Source: Nocardia terpenica (GTDB taxonomy: Bacteria; Actinomycetota; Actinomycetes; Mycobacteriales; Mycobacteriaceae). Taken from it: a DNA stretch of 64,000 bases. Made by a program: the position numbers and the translations under genes. The notes under the pieces were generated by a model, which saw only the letters and a list, made by a program, of their open reading frames with translations, searched no databases and was not told the DNA's origin. Below, one piece after another: positions 32,831 to 43,362 of the stretch (its first letter is position 1; every line of letters starts with the position of its first letter). The stretch is from NCBI RefSeq assembly GCF_013186535.1, contig NZ_JABMCZ010000003.1:1612001-1676000 (forward strand), in the 5' to 3' direction.

Positions 32831-32889
32831 GGGTCCACTATGACTTAGCCGACCACCGCGACGTTGCGGTTTGGTTCGCTACCCGGTGG

Positions 32890-33012
32890 GTCCCGGCCAA
32901 AAGCATGCCGGGAACAAGGTGGTGAGCATGCCGGGAACAAGGTGGTGAGCATGCCGGGAACGTGGTTGGTGAGCATGCCGGGACCAAGGTTGGTGAGCAT
33001 GCCGGGAGCCGT
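32890..33012 (+). repeat. Element arm with 23-24 bp tandem array (locus E)
   Basis: One arm (TCCCGGCCAAAAGCATGCCG, from 32891) starts the array. Units GCATGCCGGGAACAAGGTGG plus TGA begin at 32903, 32926, 32949, 32973 and 32997; the first two are identical and the next two are 24 bp. It lies between xylA and the hydrolase gene, both on the minus strand. Confidence 0.88.
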
Positions 33013-33014
33013 TG

Positions 33015-33932
33015 TCAGCGGGGCATCAGCGTCAATGCTGCTTGCCGCTCGGCGTCGATGCCGCGCGGGCCCCAGAAGCTCAGGTGGTTGGCCGAATGGC
33101 GCAGGGCGGTTGTGCCCGGGATTATTTCGCGCACGCCGTATTTGTCGTGCGGGAAGTTCTGCAGGAAGGCCGCGAGGGTCGCGGCGGTGGTGGCCACCTT
33201 GGGCACCAGATGGGCCGGGTCCTCGGCGAGTTCGGCGATCGCGTCGCGTAATCGCCCGCGCAGCAGGCTGTCCGCGGCGGTGGCGAACACCGTGAACGGA
33301 TCGACCAGCGACAGCTCCGTCGCCAGGTCGTAGGACATCCGCAGATACGTCTCCGGCAGGTCCGCGTCGCCGTACAGGTCGCCCGGCAGGCAGTAGTCGA
33401 ACCAGTCGATGCCGCCGGTGTCGAGGATCGGATCACCGGAAACACCCTGTCCGGCAAGGCGATTGCCGAGCGGGAAGGTGTGCCCCGGCGCGCGGTGCGG
33501 CGAGGCGAAGGTGTGTATCCAGCGGCAGTCGCCGACCCGGTCGGTCAGGCTGCCGGATACCAGCTCGCGGCCCACCAGCGACGCGATCGCCCCGCCCTGG
33601 CTGTAGCCGAGAATGCCGAAACTGCCCTCGTGGGCGTGGATCAGCCGGATCAGCTCGGCGACGCCGCTGTCGCGCGAGTCCCGATAGGACGGCTGGCCGA
33701 GCGCCGCCAGCAGCCCCTCGCCGCCACCCGGCACCGGGCCGACACTGCCCGGATAGTTGACGTAGACGACGTCGAACACCCGCCGGTCGAGCAGGTCGGT
33801 GACACCGGTCAGCATGCCGATCTCGGTGCCCGGCTCGATTCGCCCCAGCTTGTCGGCCGCGGCGACGGCTTCCCAGGTGCCCGGAACGCAGAAGAGAGTA
33901 TGTTGAGCCACCCGTCGAGCGTGCGCCGTCAC
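33015..33932 (-). CDS. Cutinase/PE-PPE-like serine hydrolase
   Basis: The 305-residue protein has an alpha/beta-hydrolase start (HTLFCVPGTWEAV), VVYVNYPGSVGPVPGG, and the nucleophile elbow GILGYSQGGAIASLV. The later segments ASPHRAPGHTFPLG and a C-terminal His (HSANHLSFWG) could complete the triad. The layout resembles PE-PPE-domain and phage LysB-like esterases that act on mycolate or other lipid esters. No clear signal peptide is seen, so the cell location is open. Confidence 0.72.
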   Translation of the reverse strand: MTAHARRVAQHTLFCVPGTWEAVAAADKLGRIEPGTEIGMLTGVTDLLDRRVFDVVYVNYPGSVGPVPGGGEGLLAALGQPSYRDSRDSGVAELIRLIHAHEGSFGILGYSQGGAIASLVGRELVSGSLTDRVGDCRWIHTFASPHRAPGHTFPLGNRLAGQGVSGDPILDTGGIDWFDYCLPGDLYGDADLPETYLRMSYDLATELSLVDPFTVFATAADSLLRGRLRDAIAELAEDPAHLVPKVATTAATLAAFLQNFPHDKYGVREIIPGTTALRHSANHLSFWGPRGIDAERQAALTLMPR

Positions 33933-34014
33933 CGATGTCGCGGCGCGAGTAGGGCGGTACTCGAATCAGGTTCGATCCGAGTGCTGTTCGATGCATGCTC
34001 CGGTCCGGAAGCTT

Positions 34015-34809
34015 TCACTTCTCGCGCCGCCGCCCGCCCAGCGTGGCCGTCAGCGCGGCGGCGGTGCCGCGCACCTGCGCCGCGAGATCCGGCCAGGTCT
34101 GTCCGCATTCGATCGACTCGTCCGGACAGTGGTGGCGCACGGTCACACCCACCGCGGCGATCGGGCGGCCGCCGTGGTCGAACACCGCCTCGGCCACCGT
34201 CGCGAAACCCGGTGTGACATACCCGTCCTCGACCGCCCAGCCGCGTTCGGCCTCGGCGCGCAACAGTTTCCGCAACTGCACGAGATTGCGCGGGCCGCGC
34301 GCGGTGCGCATCGGGAAGGCGACCGGACCCGGGAACAGCGCCCGCACGTGCGGCCGGGTCAGATGCGCCAGGACGGCGCGCCCGGTGGCGGTCAGGTGCG
34401 CGGGCAGCCGCACACCCACATCGGTGACGAGCGTGTGCGGCCGGGGCGGGCGCTGCTCGAGCAGATACAGCGACTCGTTGCCGTGCAGGATGCCCAGGTG
34501 CGCCGTCGCCCCCACGGCATCCACCAGGCCGCGCAGCAGCGGGAGGGCAACCCGCTCCAGGGGGTCGTGCCGCAGATACGCCGACCCCAGCTCGAAGGCC
34601 GCGATGCCGAGCCCGTACTTGCGCTCGGCCGGGAGGTGGGTCACGTAACCGGCCGTCAGCAGCTCGTTGAGCAGGTGATACGTCGTCGACCGGGGTAGGC
34701 CGAGCTCGCGCGCCACGACCGCGGCCGGAACCGGTCCGGCGCGCCGGGCGAGCAGGCCCAGCACCTGCAGGCCGCGACGCAGTCCCGGTACGTCACTGCT
34801 GGTGCCCAC
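34015..34809 (-). CDS. IclR-family regulator, probable regulator of the hut operon
   Basis: From GTG 34809 the protein has 264 residues: winged-helix DVPGLRRGLQVLGLL, recognition region LGLPRSTTYHLLNEL, wing HLPAERKYGLG, then the IclR effector domain. It is divergent from hutH with a perfect palindrome between them, so control of histidine use and of itself is likely; the effector may be histidine or urocanate. The upstream ATG 34848 was rejected because it would put the palindrome inside the gene; TACCGT lies 7 nt before 34809. Confidence 0.85.
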   Translation of the reverse strand: MGTSSDVPGLRRGLQVLGLLARRAGPVPAAVVARELGLPRSTTYHLLNELLTAGYVTHLPAERKYGLGIAAFELGSAYLRHDPLERVALPLLRGLVDAVGATAHLGILHGNESLYLLEQRPPRPHTLVTDVGVRLPAHLTATGRAVLAHLTRPHVRALFPGPVAFPMRTARGPRNLVQLRKLLRAEAERGWAVEDGYVTPGFATVAEAVFDHGGRPIAAVGVTVRHHCPDESIECGQTWPDLAAQVRGTAAALTATLGGRRREK

Positions 34810-34827
34810 GGGCACAACGGTAGCAAC

Positions 34828-34845
34828 TGTCTGATATTTCAGACA
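34828..34845. promoter_or_regulatory. 18-bp palindromic operator between iclR-type gene and hutH
   Basis: TGTCTGATATTTCAGACA has perfect 7-bp arms around TATT. It abuts the -10 region of the regulator gene and lies 54 bp upstream of hutH. Confidence 0.7.
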
Positions 34846-34898
34846 CATTCCCGCGGGGGTCGCTCGATCCGGGGGCCGCGACCGGATGGAATAGCTGC

Positions 34899-36442
34899 AT
34901 GACTCGAATCGGAATCGACCGGGTGCTGGTCGGGGCGACCCCGCCGACCGCGCAGCAGGTCCTGGCCGTCGCCCGCGATGGTGTCGAGGTGACCCTCGCC
35001 GACGACGCCCTGGATCGGTTGGCCGCGGTGCGCCGTCACATCGACGACCTGGCGCACAGCAGCGCGCCGGCGTACGGGGTGTCGACCGGGTTCGGCGCGC
35101 TGGCGCTGCGGCACATTCCGCCCGAGCGCCGCATCGACCTGCAGCGGTCGCTGATCCGCTCGCACGCCGCGGGCGCGGGCACGCCGGTCGAGCCGGAGGT
35201 GGTGCGCGCGATGATGCTGCTGCGCCTGCGCACCCTGATGAGCGGTCACACCGGCGTGCGGCCGGAGACCGCCGTGACCCTGGCCCGGCTGCTCAACAGC
35301 GGACTGGTGCCGATCGTGCCCGAGTACGGATCGCTCGGCTGCTCCGGCGATCTCGCGCCGCTGGCCGCGGTGGCGCTGGCGATGATGGGCGAGGGCTCGG
35401 TCTTCGGCGCGGGCGGTGTGCCGATACCGGCGGCCGCCGCGCTGGCCACGGCCGGGATCGAGCCGCTGGTGCTGGCCGAGAAGGAGGGCCTGGCGCTGAC
35501 CAACGGCACCGACGGCATGCTCGGCATGCTGCTGCTGGCCGTCGCGGATCTGCGGCGGCTGTTCGACATCGCCGATCTGACCGCCGCGATGAGCGTGGAG
35601 GCGCTGCTCGGCACCGATCGGGTGTTCGCCGCGGACCTGCACGCGCTGCGCCCGCATCCGGGGCAGGCGTATTCGGCGGCGCGCATGCGGGCGGCGCTGG
35701 CCGGTTCGGCGATCGTGGCCAGCCACCGCGGCGAGGACTGCCCGCGGGTGCAGGACGCGTACTCGCTGCGCTGCGCGCCGCAGGTGCACGGCGCGGCCCG
35801 CGACACCCTGACCCACGCCGAGTCCGTCGCCGAGCGCGAATTGGCTTCGGCCATCGACAATCCCGTGGTGCTCGACGACGGCCGGGTGGAATCCAACGGC
35901 AATTTCCACGGCGCCCCCGTCGGTTACGTGCTGGACTTCCTCGCGATCGCGGTCGCGGACATGGCCAGCATCGCCGAGCGCCGCACCGACCGGATGCTGG
36001 ATGTGCATCGCTCCCACGGTCTTCCGGCGTTCCTGGCCGCCGATCCCGGCGTGGACTCCGGCTACATGATCGCCCAGTACACCCAGGCGGGCATCGTCTC
36101 CGAGCTGAAGCGGCTCGCGGTGCCCGCCTCGGTGGATTCCATTCCCTCCAGCGCCATGCAGGAGGACCATGTGTCCATGGGATGGTCGGCCGCCCGCAAG
36201 CTGCGCCGAGCCGTCGACGGCCTGACCACCGTTCTGGCCGTCGAATTGCTCACCGCCGCACGGGCTCTCGACTTCCGTGCCCCGCTGGAGCCGTCGCCGG
36301 TGACCGGCGCGGTGCGGGATCTGGTGCGCGGGCGGGTGCCCGGGCCGGAGCCGGACCGCCACCTGGCCCCCGACATCGCCGCGGTGGTCGACCTGATCCG
36401 TTCCGGCGCAGTCAATTCCGTACTCGATCGCGAGGTGTCGCT

Positions 36443-36446
<4 letters not shown>
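34899..36446 (+). CDS. hutH: Histidine ammonia-lyase
   Basis: HutH removes ammonia from L-histidine to give urocanate, the first step of histidine breakdown. The 515-residue protein has VSTGFGAL, the cofactor segment GSLGCSGDLAPLAAVALAMM, and QDAYSLRCAPQVHGA. The self-cyclising triad reads Cys-Ser-Gly in place of the common Ala-Ser-Gly; the essential serine is kept. It starts an operon in which each gene overlaps or nearly overlaps the next. Its stop overlaps the hutU GTG (GTGA). Confidence 0.96.
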
Positions 36447-38095
<1,649 letters not shown>

Positions 38096-38111
38096 TGAGC
38101 GGAGAACGGTG

Positions 38112-38267
38112 ATGTGCGAGCGTGCGTTCTTCTCGCGTGGCTCGATGGGCGTGGTGGGGGCACGTGTCCCGGTGGCCGTGGTGGGGGCACGTGTCCCGGT
38201 GGCCGTGCCGGAGCCGTTTATCCCATTGGTCATGCCGGAGCCGAGCGCTAGCGAGGTGGAGGCATGA
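38112..38267 (+). CDS. Possible small ORF in the hut operon, built on a 27-bp duplication
   Basis: ATG 38112 follows GGAGAA at good spacing and opens 51 codons, ending in a TGA that overlaps the ATG of the next gene (ATGA). The product contains VVGARVPVA twice in tandem, then a Pro/Glu-rich end. The repeat is an exact 27-bp duplication (38151-38177 and 38178-38204). It could be a coupling peptide or just non-coding spacer with a tandem repeat. It has no recognised relatives. Confidence 0.35.
   Translation: MCERAFFSRGSMGVVGARVPVAVVGARVPVAVPEPFIPLVMPEPSASEVEA
38151..38204 (+). repeat. 27-bp perfect tandem duplication
   Basis: Two identical copies beginning GTGGTGGGGGCACGTGTCCC lie back to back between hutU and the M20 hydrolase gene. 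The unit is a multiple of three, so the reading frame of the small ORF is kept. Confidence 0.9.
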
Positions 38268-39463
38268 GCGCGAACCAGATGTTGGCCGCGATCGAGCGGG
38301 TGGGGGCCGATTCGGTTCGGGGCGGGTATTCGCGGCATGTCTTCGCGTCGGCGGAACTCGAGCTGCGGGAGTGGTTCATGGCCGCGGCGAGCGAGCGCGG
38401 GCTGCGGGTGGAGGTCGATCGCAACGGCAACATGTGGGCCTGGCTGGGGGAGCCGGGGCCGGATGCGGTGGTGACCGGGAGTCATCTGGATTCGGTGCCG
38501 GGCGGGGGCGCGTTCGACGGGCCGCTGGGCGTGGTGAGTGCGCTGGCGGCGGTGGATATTCTGCGCGCGCAAGGCTTTTCGCCGCGGCGGCCGCTGGCGG
38601 TGGTGGTTTTCGCCGAGGAGGAGGGTGGTCGATTCGGGGTGCCGTGCCTGGGCTCACGGCTGCTGACCGGCACGCTGGCGCCCGAGCGGGCGCTGACCTT
38701 GCGCGACGCCGACGGCACCACCCTCGCCGAGGCCGCTCGCGCCGCCGGATTCGAGCCGGGGCACTTCGGCCGGGACAGCGAAACCCTCGGCCGGATCGGC
38801 ACTTTCGTGGAGCTTCATGTGGAGCAGGGCAGAGGACTGGTTCACCTGGATGCGCCGATCGCGGTGGGCAGCAATATCATTGCGCACGGTCGCTGGCGGT
38901 TCAGCTTCACCGGCCAGGGTAATCACGCCGGTACCACGCTGATGGACGACCGCCGCGACCCCATGCTGCCCGCCGCCGAGATGATCACGGCGGTGCGCCG
39001 CCTGGCCGCCGCCACCCCGCAGGCCCGGGCGACGGTGGGCCGCCTGGTGCCGACGCCGGGCGGCACCAATGTGATCGCCTCCCGCGTCGACGTGTGGCTC
39101 GATGCCCGCGTACCCGAACCCGGCAGCGTCCACGGCCTGGTCGCCGAGATCACCGAGAAGGCGAGGGCGGCAGCCGAACTGGAGGGCTGCGCGGTGGAGG
39201 TCCGCGAGGAGTCCTACGAGGGCACCGCCGCCTTCGATCCGGTCCTGCGCGACCGCCTCACCGAGCTGCTGGGCGGCGCTCCCGTCCTTCCCACCGGCGC
39301 GGGCCACGACGCGGCCGTCCTCGCCCCGTACGTCCCGACCGCCATGCTCTACGTCCGCAATCCCTCGGGGATCAGCCATTCGCCCGAGGAATTCGCCGAG
39401 CCCGCCGATATCGACCATGGGGCACAGGAATTGGCGCGGGTGCTGGAGAGGCTTGCCGGATGA
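38264..39463 (+). CDS. M20-family amidohydrolase (allantoate amidohydrolase-like) in the hut operon
   Basis: The 399-residue protein is a binuclear zinc hydrolase: GSHLDSVPGGGAFDGPLGV, FAEEEGGRFGVPCLGSRLL, ELHVEQGRGL, and GAGHDAAVLA near the end. It belongs with allantoate amidohydrolases and N-carbamoyl amino acid hydrolases. Its place between hutU and hutF, with no recognisable formylglutamate hydrolase (hutG), suggests it removes the formyl group from N-formyl-L-glutamate. That role is inference; the family assignment is firm. The start overlaps the small ORF stop and the stop overlaps hutF. Confidence 0.88.
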   Translation: MSANQMLAAIERVGADSVRGGYSRHVFASAELELREWFMAAASERGLRVEVDRNGNMWAWLGEPGPDAVVTGSHLDSVPGGGAFDGPLGVVSALAAVDILRAQGFSPRRPLAVVVFAEEEGGRFGVPCLGSRLLTGTLAPERALTLRDADGTTLAEAARAAGFEPGHFGRDSETLGRIGTFVELHVEQGRGLVHLDAPIAVGSNIIAHGRWRFSFTGQGNHAGTTLMDDRRDPMLPAAEMITAVRRLAAATPQARATVGRLVPTPGGTNVIASRVDVWLDARVPEPGSVHGLVAEITEKARAAAELEGCAVEVREESYEGTAAFDPVLRDRLTELLGGAPVLPTGAGHDAAVLAPYVPTAMLYVRNPSGISHSPEEFAEPADIDHGAQELARVLERLAG

Positions 39464-40758
39464 CGGCGACCTATTGGTGCAGGCGGGCGTGGTTGCCCGG
39501 AGGCGTTGCCGAAGGCGTGCGGATCGATATCGAGGGCGGGGTCATCGATTCGGTCGAGATCGGCGTGAAACCCAGCGGCACGGTGCTTTCCGGGATGGTC
39601 GTGCCCGGATTCGCCAATACCCATTCGCACGCCTTCCACCGTGCGCTGCGGGGGCGGACGCACGATGACCGGGGGAGCTTCTGGACCTGGCGGGAGCGAA
39701 TGTATGCCGTCGCGGGGAAGCTGGAGCCGGACTCGTATTATCGGCTCGCGCGGGCGGTATACGCCGAGATGGTGGGCGCCGGGTACACCAGCGTGGCCGA
39801 GTTCCACTACCTGCACCATCCGGGGCGAGGGCGGCGGTACGCGGATCCCAACGAATTCTCCCACGCCCTGGTCGCGGCGGCCGAGGAGGTCGGGATTCGG
39901 CTGACGCTGCTCGATGTCTGTTATGTGGCAGGCGGTTTCGGGAAGCCGACCGAGGTCGTGCAGGAGCGGTTCGACGACGGCGATGCCGAGGCATGGGCGC
40001 AACGATTCGAATCATTCCGCCCCACCGGCGATCTCGTGCGCACCGGGGCCGCGATCCACTCGGTGCGGGCGGTCCCGGCCGAGCAGCTACCGATCGTGGT
40101 GCGCGCCGCGGCCGATCGGCCGCTGCACGTGCACCTGTCCGAGCAGCCGCGCGAGAACGAGGAGTGCCTGGCCTACTACGGCTGCACGCCCACCGGATTG
40201 CTCTCCGCCGCAGAGGCTTTGACGCCGCAGACGGTCGCCGTGCACGCCACGCACCTCACCCCCGAGGACATTGCCGCGCTGCGCGGCTGCTGGGCCGCAC
40301 TGTGCCCGAGCACCGAGGCGGACCTGGCCGACGGCATCGGCCCCGGCCGCGCCCTCGCCGACGCCGGGGTCCGCCTGTGCCTCGGCAGCGACGGCCACTC
40401 GATCGTCGACCCCTGGTTCGAGGCCCGCGCCCTGGAACTACACGAACGGCTGGCCAGCGGGCGGCGTGGCCGCTTCGATGTCGCCGAATTGCACACCGCC
40501 GCAACCGCGCACGAGGCATCCGGCTGGCCCGAGGTCGGCGCCCTCGCCGTGGGCGCGGCCGCCGACCTGGTGCACGTCGATACCGCCTCGCCGCGCACCG
40601 CCGGTTCCGACGGACCTGGGATCTTGTACGCGGCAACGGCTTCCGATATCACCGATGTGATGATCGCGGGCCGCTGGGTGGTTCGCGACCGCGTACACCG
40701 GACCGTTCCCGACGTAGCCGAAGCACTGGACCGCGAGATCGGAGCACTGTGGCACTGA
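39460..40758 (+). CDS. hutF: N-formimidoyl-L-glutamate deiminase
   Basis: HutF converts N-formimidoyl-glutamate to N-formyl-glutamate and ammonia. The 432-residue amidohydrolase-superfamily protein has the metal motif NTHSHAFHRALRGRTHDDRG, FHYLHHPGRGRRYADPNE, HVHLSEQPRENEECLAYYG, AVHATHLT and LGSDGHSIVDPW. The presence of HutF rather than a formiminoglutamase shows the two-step deiminase route to glutamate. ATG 39460 overlaps the M20 gene stop, and the gene overlaps hutI by 10 bp. Confidence 0.93.
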   Translation: MTATYWCRRAWLPGGVAEGVRIDIEGGVIDSVEIGVKPSGTVLSGMVVPGFANTHSHAFHRALRGRTHDDRGSFWTWRERMYAVAGKLEPDSYYRLARAVYAEMVGAGYTSVAEFHYLHHPGRGRRYADPNEFSHALVAAAEEVGIRLTLLDVCYVAGGFGKPTEVVQERFDDGDAEAWAQRFESFRPTGDLVRTGAAIHSVRAVPAEQLPIVVRAAADRPLHVHLSEQPRENEECLAYYGCTPTGLLSAAEALTPQTVAVHATHLTPEDIAALRGCWAALCPSTEADLADGIGPGRALADAGVRLCLGSDGHSIVDPWFEARALELHERLASGRRGRFDVAELHTAATAHEASGWPEVGALAVGAAADLVHVDTASPRTAGSDGPGILYAATASDITDVMIAGRWVVRDRVHRTVPDVAEALDREIGALWH

Positions 40759-41939
40759 CCGACGGCAGCACCGCGCCGGTGACAACCGTCATCACCGGCA
40801 TCGGCGAACTCACCACCAACACCGAGGAATGGGGCACCCTGCGCGATGCCGCGCTGATCCTCGAGGGCGACGTGGTGCGCTGGATCGGCCCGGCCGCGCA
40901 AGCGCCCGCCGCGGACCGGCGCGTGGACGCCGAGGGCCGGGCGGCGCTCCCGGGCTGGGTGGACAGCCATACCCACCTGGTCTTCGCGGGCGACCGCACC
41001 GCGGAATTCGGCGCCCGCATGGCGGGTGAACCGTATTCCGCGGGCGGCATTCTCACCACGGTCGAGGCCACCCGCGCGGCCTCGGACACGGACCTGGCCA
41101 CCACACTGCGGCGGCTCCGGTACGAGGCGCTGCGGCAGGGCACCACGTATCTGGAGACCAAGACCGGCTACGGGCTTACGGTGGCCGACGAGAAGCGTTG
41201 TGCCGCATTGGCGTCCGAGGTCGCCGACGAGGTCACATTCCTGGGCGCGCACGTGGTGCCGCCCGAGCTGTCCGCCGACGAGTACGTGGATCTGGTGTGC
41301 GGGCCGATGCTGGACGCCGTCGCCGGTCACGTCCGCTGGATCGATGTGTTCTGCGAGACAGGCGCTTTCGACGAGCAACAGTCCGCCCGCGTCCTCGCCG
41401 CCGGACGGGCGCGGGGGCTGGGGCTGCGCGTGCACGGCAACCAACTCGGCAGCGGCCCCGGCGTGCGGCTGGCCGTGCGGCACGGAGCCGCCAGCGTCGA
41501 CCACTGCACCTACCTGACCGATACCGATATCGAGGCCCTGGCCGCGTCCACGACGGTGGCGACCCTGCTGCCCGCCTGCGACCTGTCGACCCGCCAGCCG
41601 CTGGCCCCCGCCCGCCGCCTCCTCGACGCGGGCGCGCGAATCGCCCTGGCCACCAATGCCAATCCCGGCAGCTCCTACACCACCTCGATGGCGTACTGCA
41701 TAGCCACCGCGGTCCTGCAAATGAAACTGTCGGTCTCCGAGGCGATCTGGGCGGCCACCGCGGGCGGCGCACTGGCCCTGGGTCGAGACCTGAACGCCGA
41801 GGGCGCGGTTGGCGTGCTCCGCCCCGACGCCCGCGCCGACGTCCACATCCTCGACGCCCCCTCCACCGTCCACCTGGCCTACCGCCCCGGCATCCCACTC
41901 ACCTGGGCGGTCTGGCAGCGCGGCGAACAGGTGGTCTGA
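40749..41939 (+). CDS. hutI: Imidazolonepropionase
   Basis: HutI opens the imidazolone ring of 4-imidazolone-5-propionate to give N-formimidoyl-glutamate. The 396-residue amidohydrolase has DSHTHLVFAGDRTAEF, TTYLETKTGYGL, FLGAHVVPPE, LRVHGNQLG and ASVDHCTYL, then LATNANPGSS. GTG 40749 lies within the end of hutF. It is the last gene of the hut operon; a decayed nitroreductase remnant follows in another frame. Confidence 0.95.
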   Translation: MALTDGSTAPVTTVITGIGELTTNTEEWGTLRDAALILEGDVVRWIGPAAQAPAADRRVDAEGRAALPGWVDSHTHLVFAGDRTAEFGARMAGEPYSAGGILTTVEATRAASDTDLATTLRRLRYEALRQGTTYLETKTGYGLTVADEKRCAALASEVADEVTFLGAHVVPPELSADEYVDLVCGPMLDAVAGHVRWIDVFCETGAFDEQQSARVLAAGRARGLGLRVHGNQLGSGPGVRLAVRHGAASVDHCTYLTDTDIEALAASTTVATLLPACDLSTRQPLAPARRLLDAGARIALATNANPGSSYTTSMAYCIATAVLQMKLSVSEAIWAATAGGALALGRDLNAEGAVGVLRPDARADVHILDAPSTVHLAYRPGIPLTWAVWQRGEQVV

Positions 41940-41961
41940 CCGGGCCGCCGGCGAGGCCCCG

Positions 41962-42357
41962 GTCCCCGACATAAACAGCTGGAACGACCGGATCATCGCG
42001 GAGGTGCGGGCCAATGCCGGGTACGCGGCGTGGAGCAGCGACGCCGATTTCGCTGCGGGCCGCCCGATTCCGCCCCGGATGCCCGGCTTCGGCGAGCGGG
42101 GCATGCCGCTCATCCTGGTGCACCACTATGGCGGCAGCCCGCAGCACCCGGCGTGGTGTCGCAATCTTATGGCGAATCCTCGGGTTACGGTCGAGGTGGG
42201 CACGCAGACGGTGCAGGCCGTGGCCCGGCTCACCGAAGGCGCTGAGCGCGAGCGGATTTGGGCGAAAGAGATAGCGCTCGTCCCGAAGTTCGCCGAATTC
42301 GAAGCCGCCGCAGGCAGACAGATCCCGGTCGTCGTACTGGAGCGCATCCGCGAATAA
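41962..42357 (+). pseudogene. Decayed deazaflavin-dependent nitroreductase (Ddn family)
   Basis: The frame reads INSWNDRIIAEVRANAGYAA, then YGGSPQHPAWCRNLMANPRV, TVEVGTQTVQAVARL and a normal C-terminus RQIPVVVLERIRE. This is the Ddn fold, but about 25 residues are missing between LILVHH and YGGSPQ, the stretch that carries the T-x-G-x-K-S/T-G and R-V-N-P-L cofactor-binding blocks in relatives. There is no ATG, GTG or TTG start after hutI in this frame; the nearest ATG (41809) lies deep inside hutI. Confidence 0.6.
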
Positions 42358-42441
42358 GCGGCTCGGCGAGCCCGAGAGAGTATTTCCATATGGAAACCCC
42401 TACTGACGCTCGATACGACCGTGGGTGTTATGCACGGTTTC

Positions 42442-42447
42442 TATATT
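42442..42447 (+). promoter_or_regulatory. -10 box of the dioxygenase gene, leaderless layout
   Basis: TATATT lies 6 nt before ATG 42454. It supports that start over the GTG at 42421 and ATG at 42430. Confidence 0.45.
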
Positions 42448-42453
42448 TTTGTT

Positions 42454-43200
42454 ATGAACGTACAACAACCTCGGTCGAACAGACGACGAGTTCTCGGAGT
42501 GATTGGTACCGCGGGGATCTCCGCGGTCGCCGCGTCGGTGATGGGTAGGGCCTCCTCTACCGCCCGGACCGCCGAGTCGACCTGTTCGACAATACTTTCG
42601 CCGGAAGAAATCGAAGGTCCGTACTTCGTCGACAACGAACCGGTGCGGAGCGACATCGCCGAGGGCAAGCCGGGTCTTCCGCTGAACCTGCGGATGACAT
42701 TGATCGACGTCGGGTCGTGCTTGCCGATGGTCAATGCCATGGTGGCGGTCTGGCACTGCGACGCCATGGGCTTCTACTCCAATTTCACCGATCAGTCGCC
42801 CAACGGTCCGGACGGACCGCCGCTCCCGCCGCCCCCGGACGACGGAACCTTCATGCGCGGCGTGCAATTCACCGGCAACGACGGCACGGTGAGTTTTCGC
42901 ACCGTGTTCCCCGGCTGGTATTACGGCCGTGCCGTCCACATCCATATCAAGGTAAAAGCCAACGGAGGCAGCAACTATCTCCACACCGGCCAGCTGTACT
43001 TCAGCGAGCCGCTCACCGAACAGGTCACCACCCTCGCCCCGTACAACCAGCACAACTACCGGCGCTGGCACAACGAGGAAGACGACGTCTACACCCAACA
43101 GGACGGCGCCGACTCAATCCTGACCGTCTCCCAGATAAACCCGAACTCCCTCCCCACCGGCCTCAACGCCACAATCAACCTCGGCATCCAGCCCATGTAA
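42454..43200 (+). CDS. Tat-exported intradiol ring-cleavage dioxygenase-like protein
   Basis: The 248-residue protein begins with a twin-arginine signal (SNRRRVLGVIGTAGISAVAA). The mature part has the intradiol dioxygenase fold with iron ligands in place: EGPYFVDNEPVR (Tyr), GWYYGRAVHIHIKV (Tyr, His, His). Family members cleave catechols with non-haem Fe(III). It is smaller than cytoplasmic catechol or protocatechuate dioxygenases and lacks their N-terminal helical domain, like the exported actinobacterial type. Substrate is unknown. It is not adjacent to any catechol pathway. Confidence 0.85.
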   Translation: MNVQQPRSNRRRVLGVIGTAGISAVAASVMGRASSTARTAESTCSTILSPEEIEGPYFVDNEPVRSDIAEGKPGLPLNLRMTLIDVGSCLPMVNAMVAVWHCDAMGFYSNFTDQSPNGPDGPPLPPPPDDGTFMRGVQFTGNDGTVSFRTVFPGWYYGRAVHIHIKVKANGGSNYLHTGQLYFSEPLTEQVTTLAPYNQHNYRRWHNEEDDVYTQQDGADSILTVSQINPNSLPTGLNATINLGIQPM

Positions 43201-43362
43201 CCGCAACCCTCGCCACCGGCCGAAGATGAAGGACAGATCCTCGGTTCCCAAGAGGGTCTGGCGACCGGTAGGGGCAAGCGCCACAGGCGGATTCGATAGT
43301 CGTGGTGTCCTCGGTGAGTCCGAGACCGGGAAGCCGGTCGAGGGAATCACGTCCTTGGACTC

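Noticed and set aside
36182..36442. N-terminal extension of urocanase
   Set aside because: The frame is open inside hutH but the residues are Arg/Pro-rich and lack family similarity; GTG 36443 overlaps the hutH stop as in a coupled operon.
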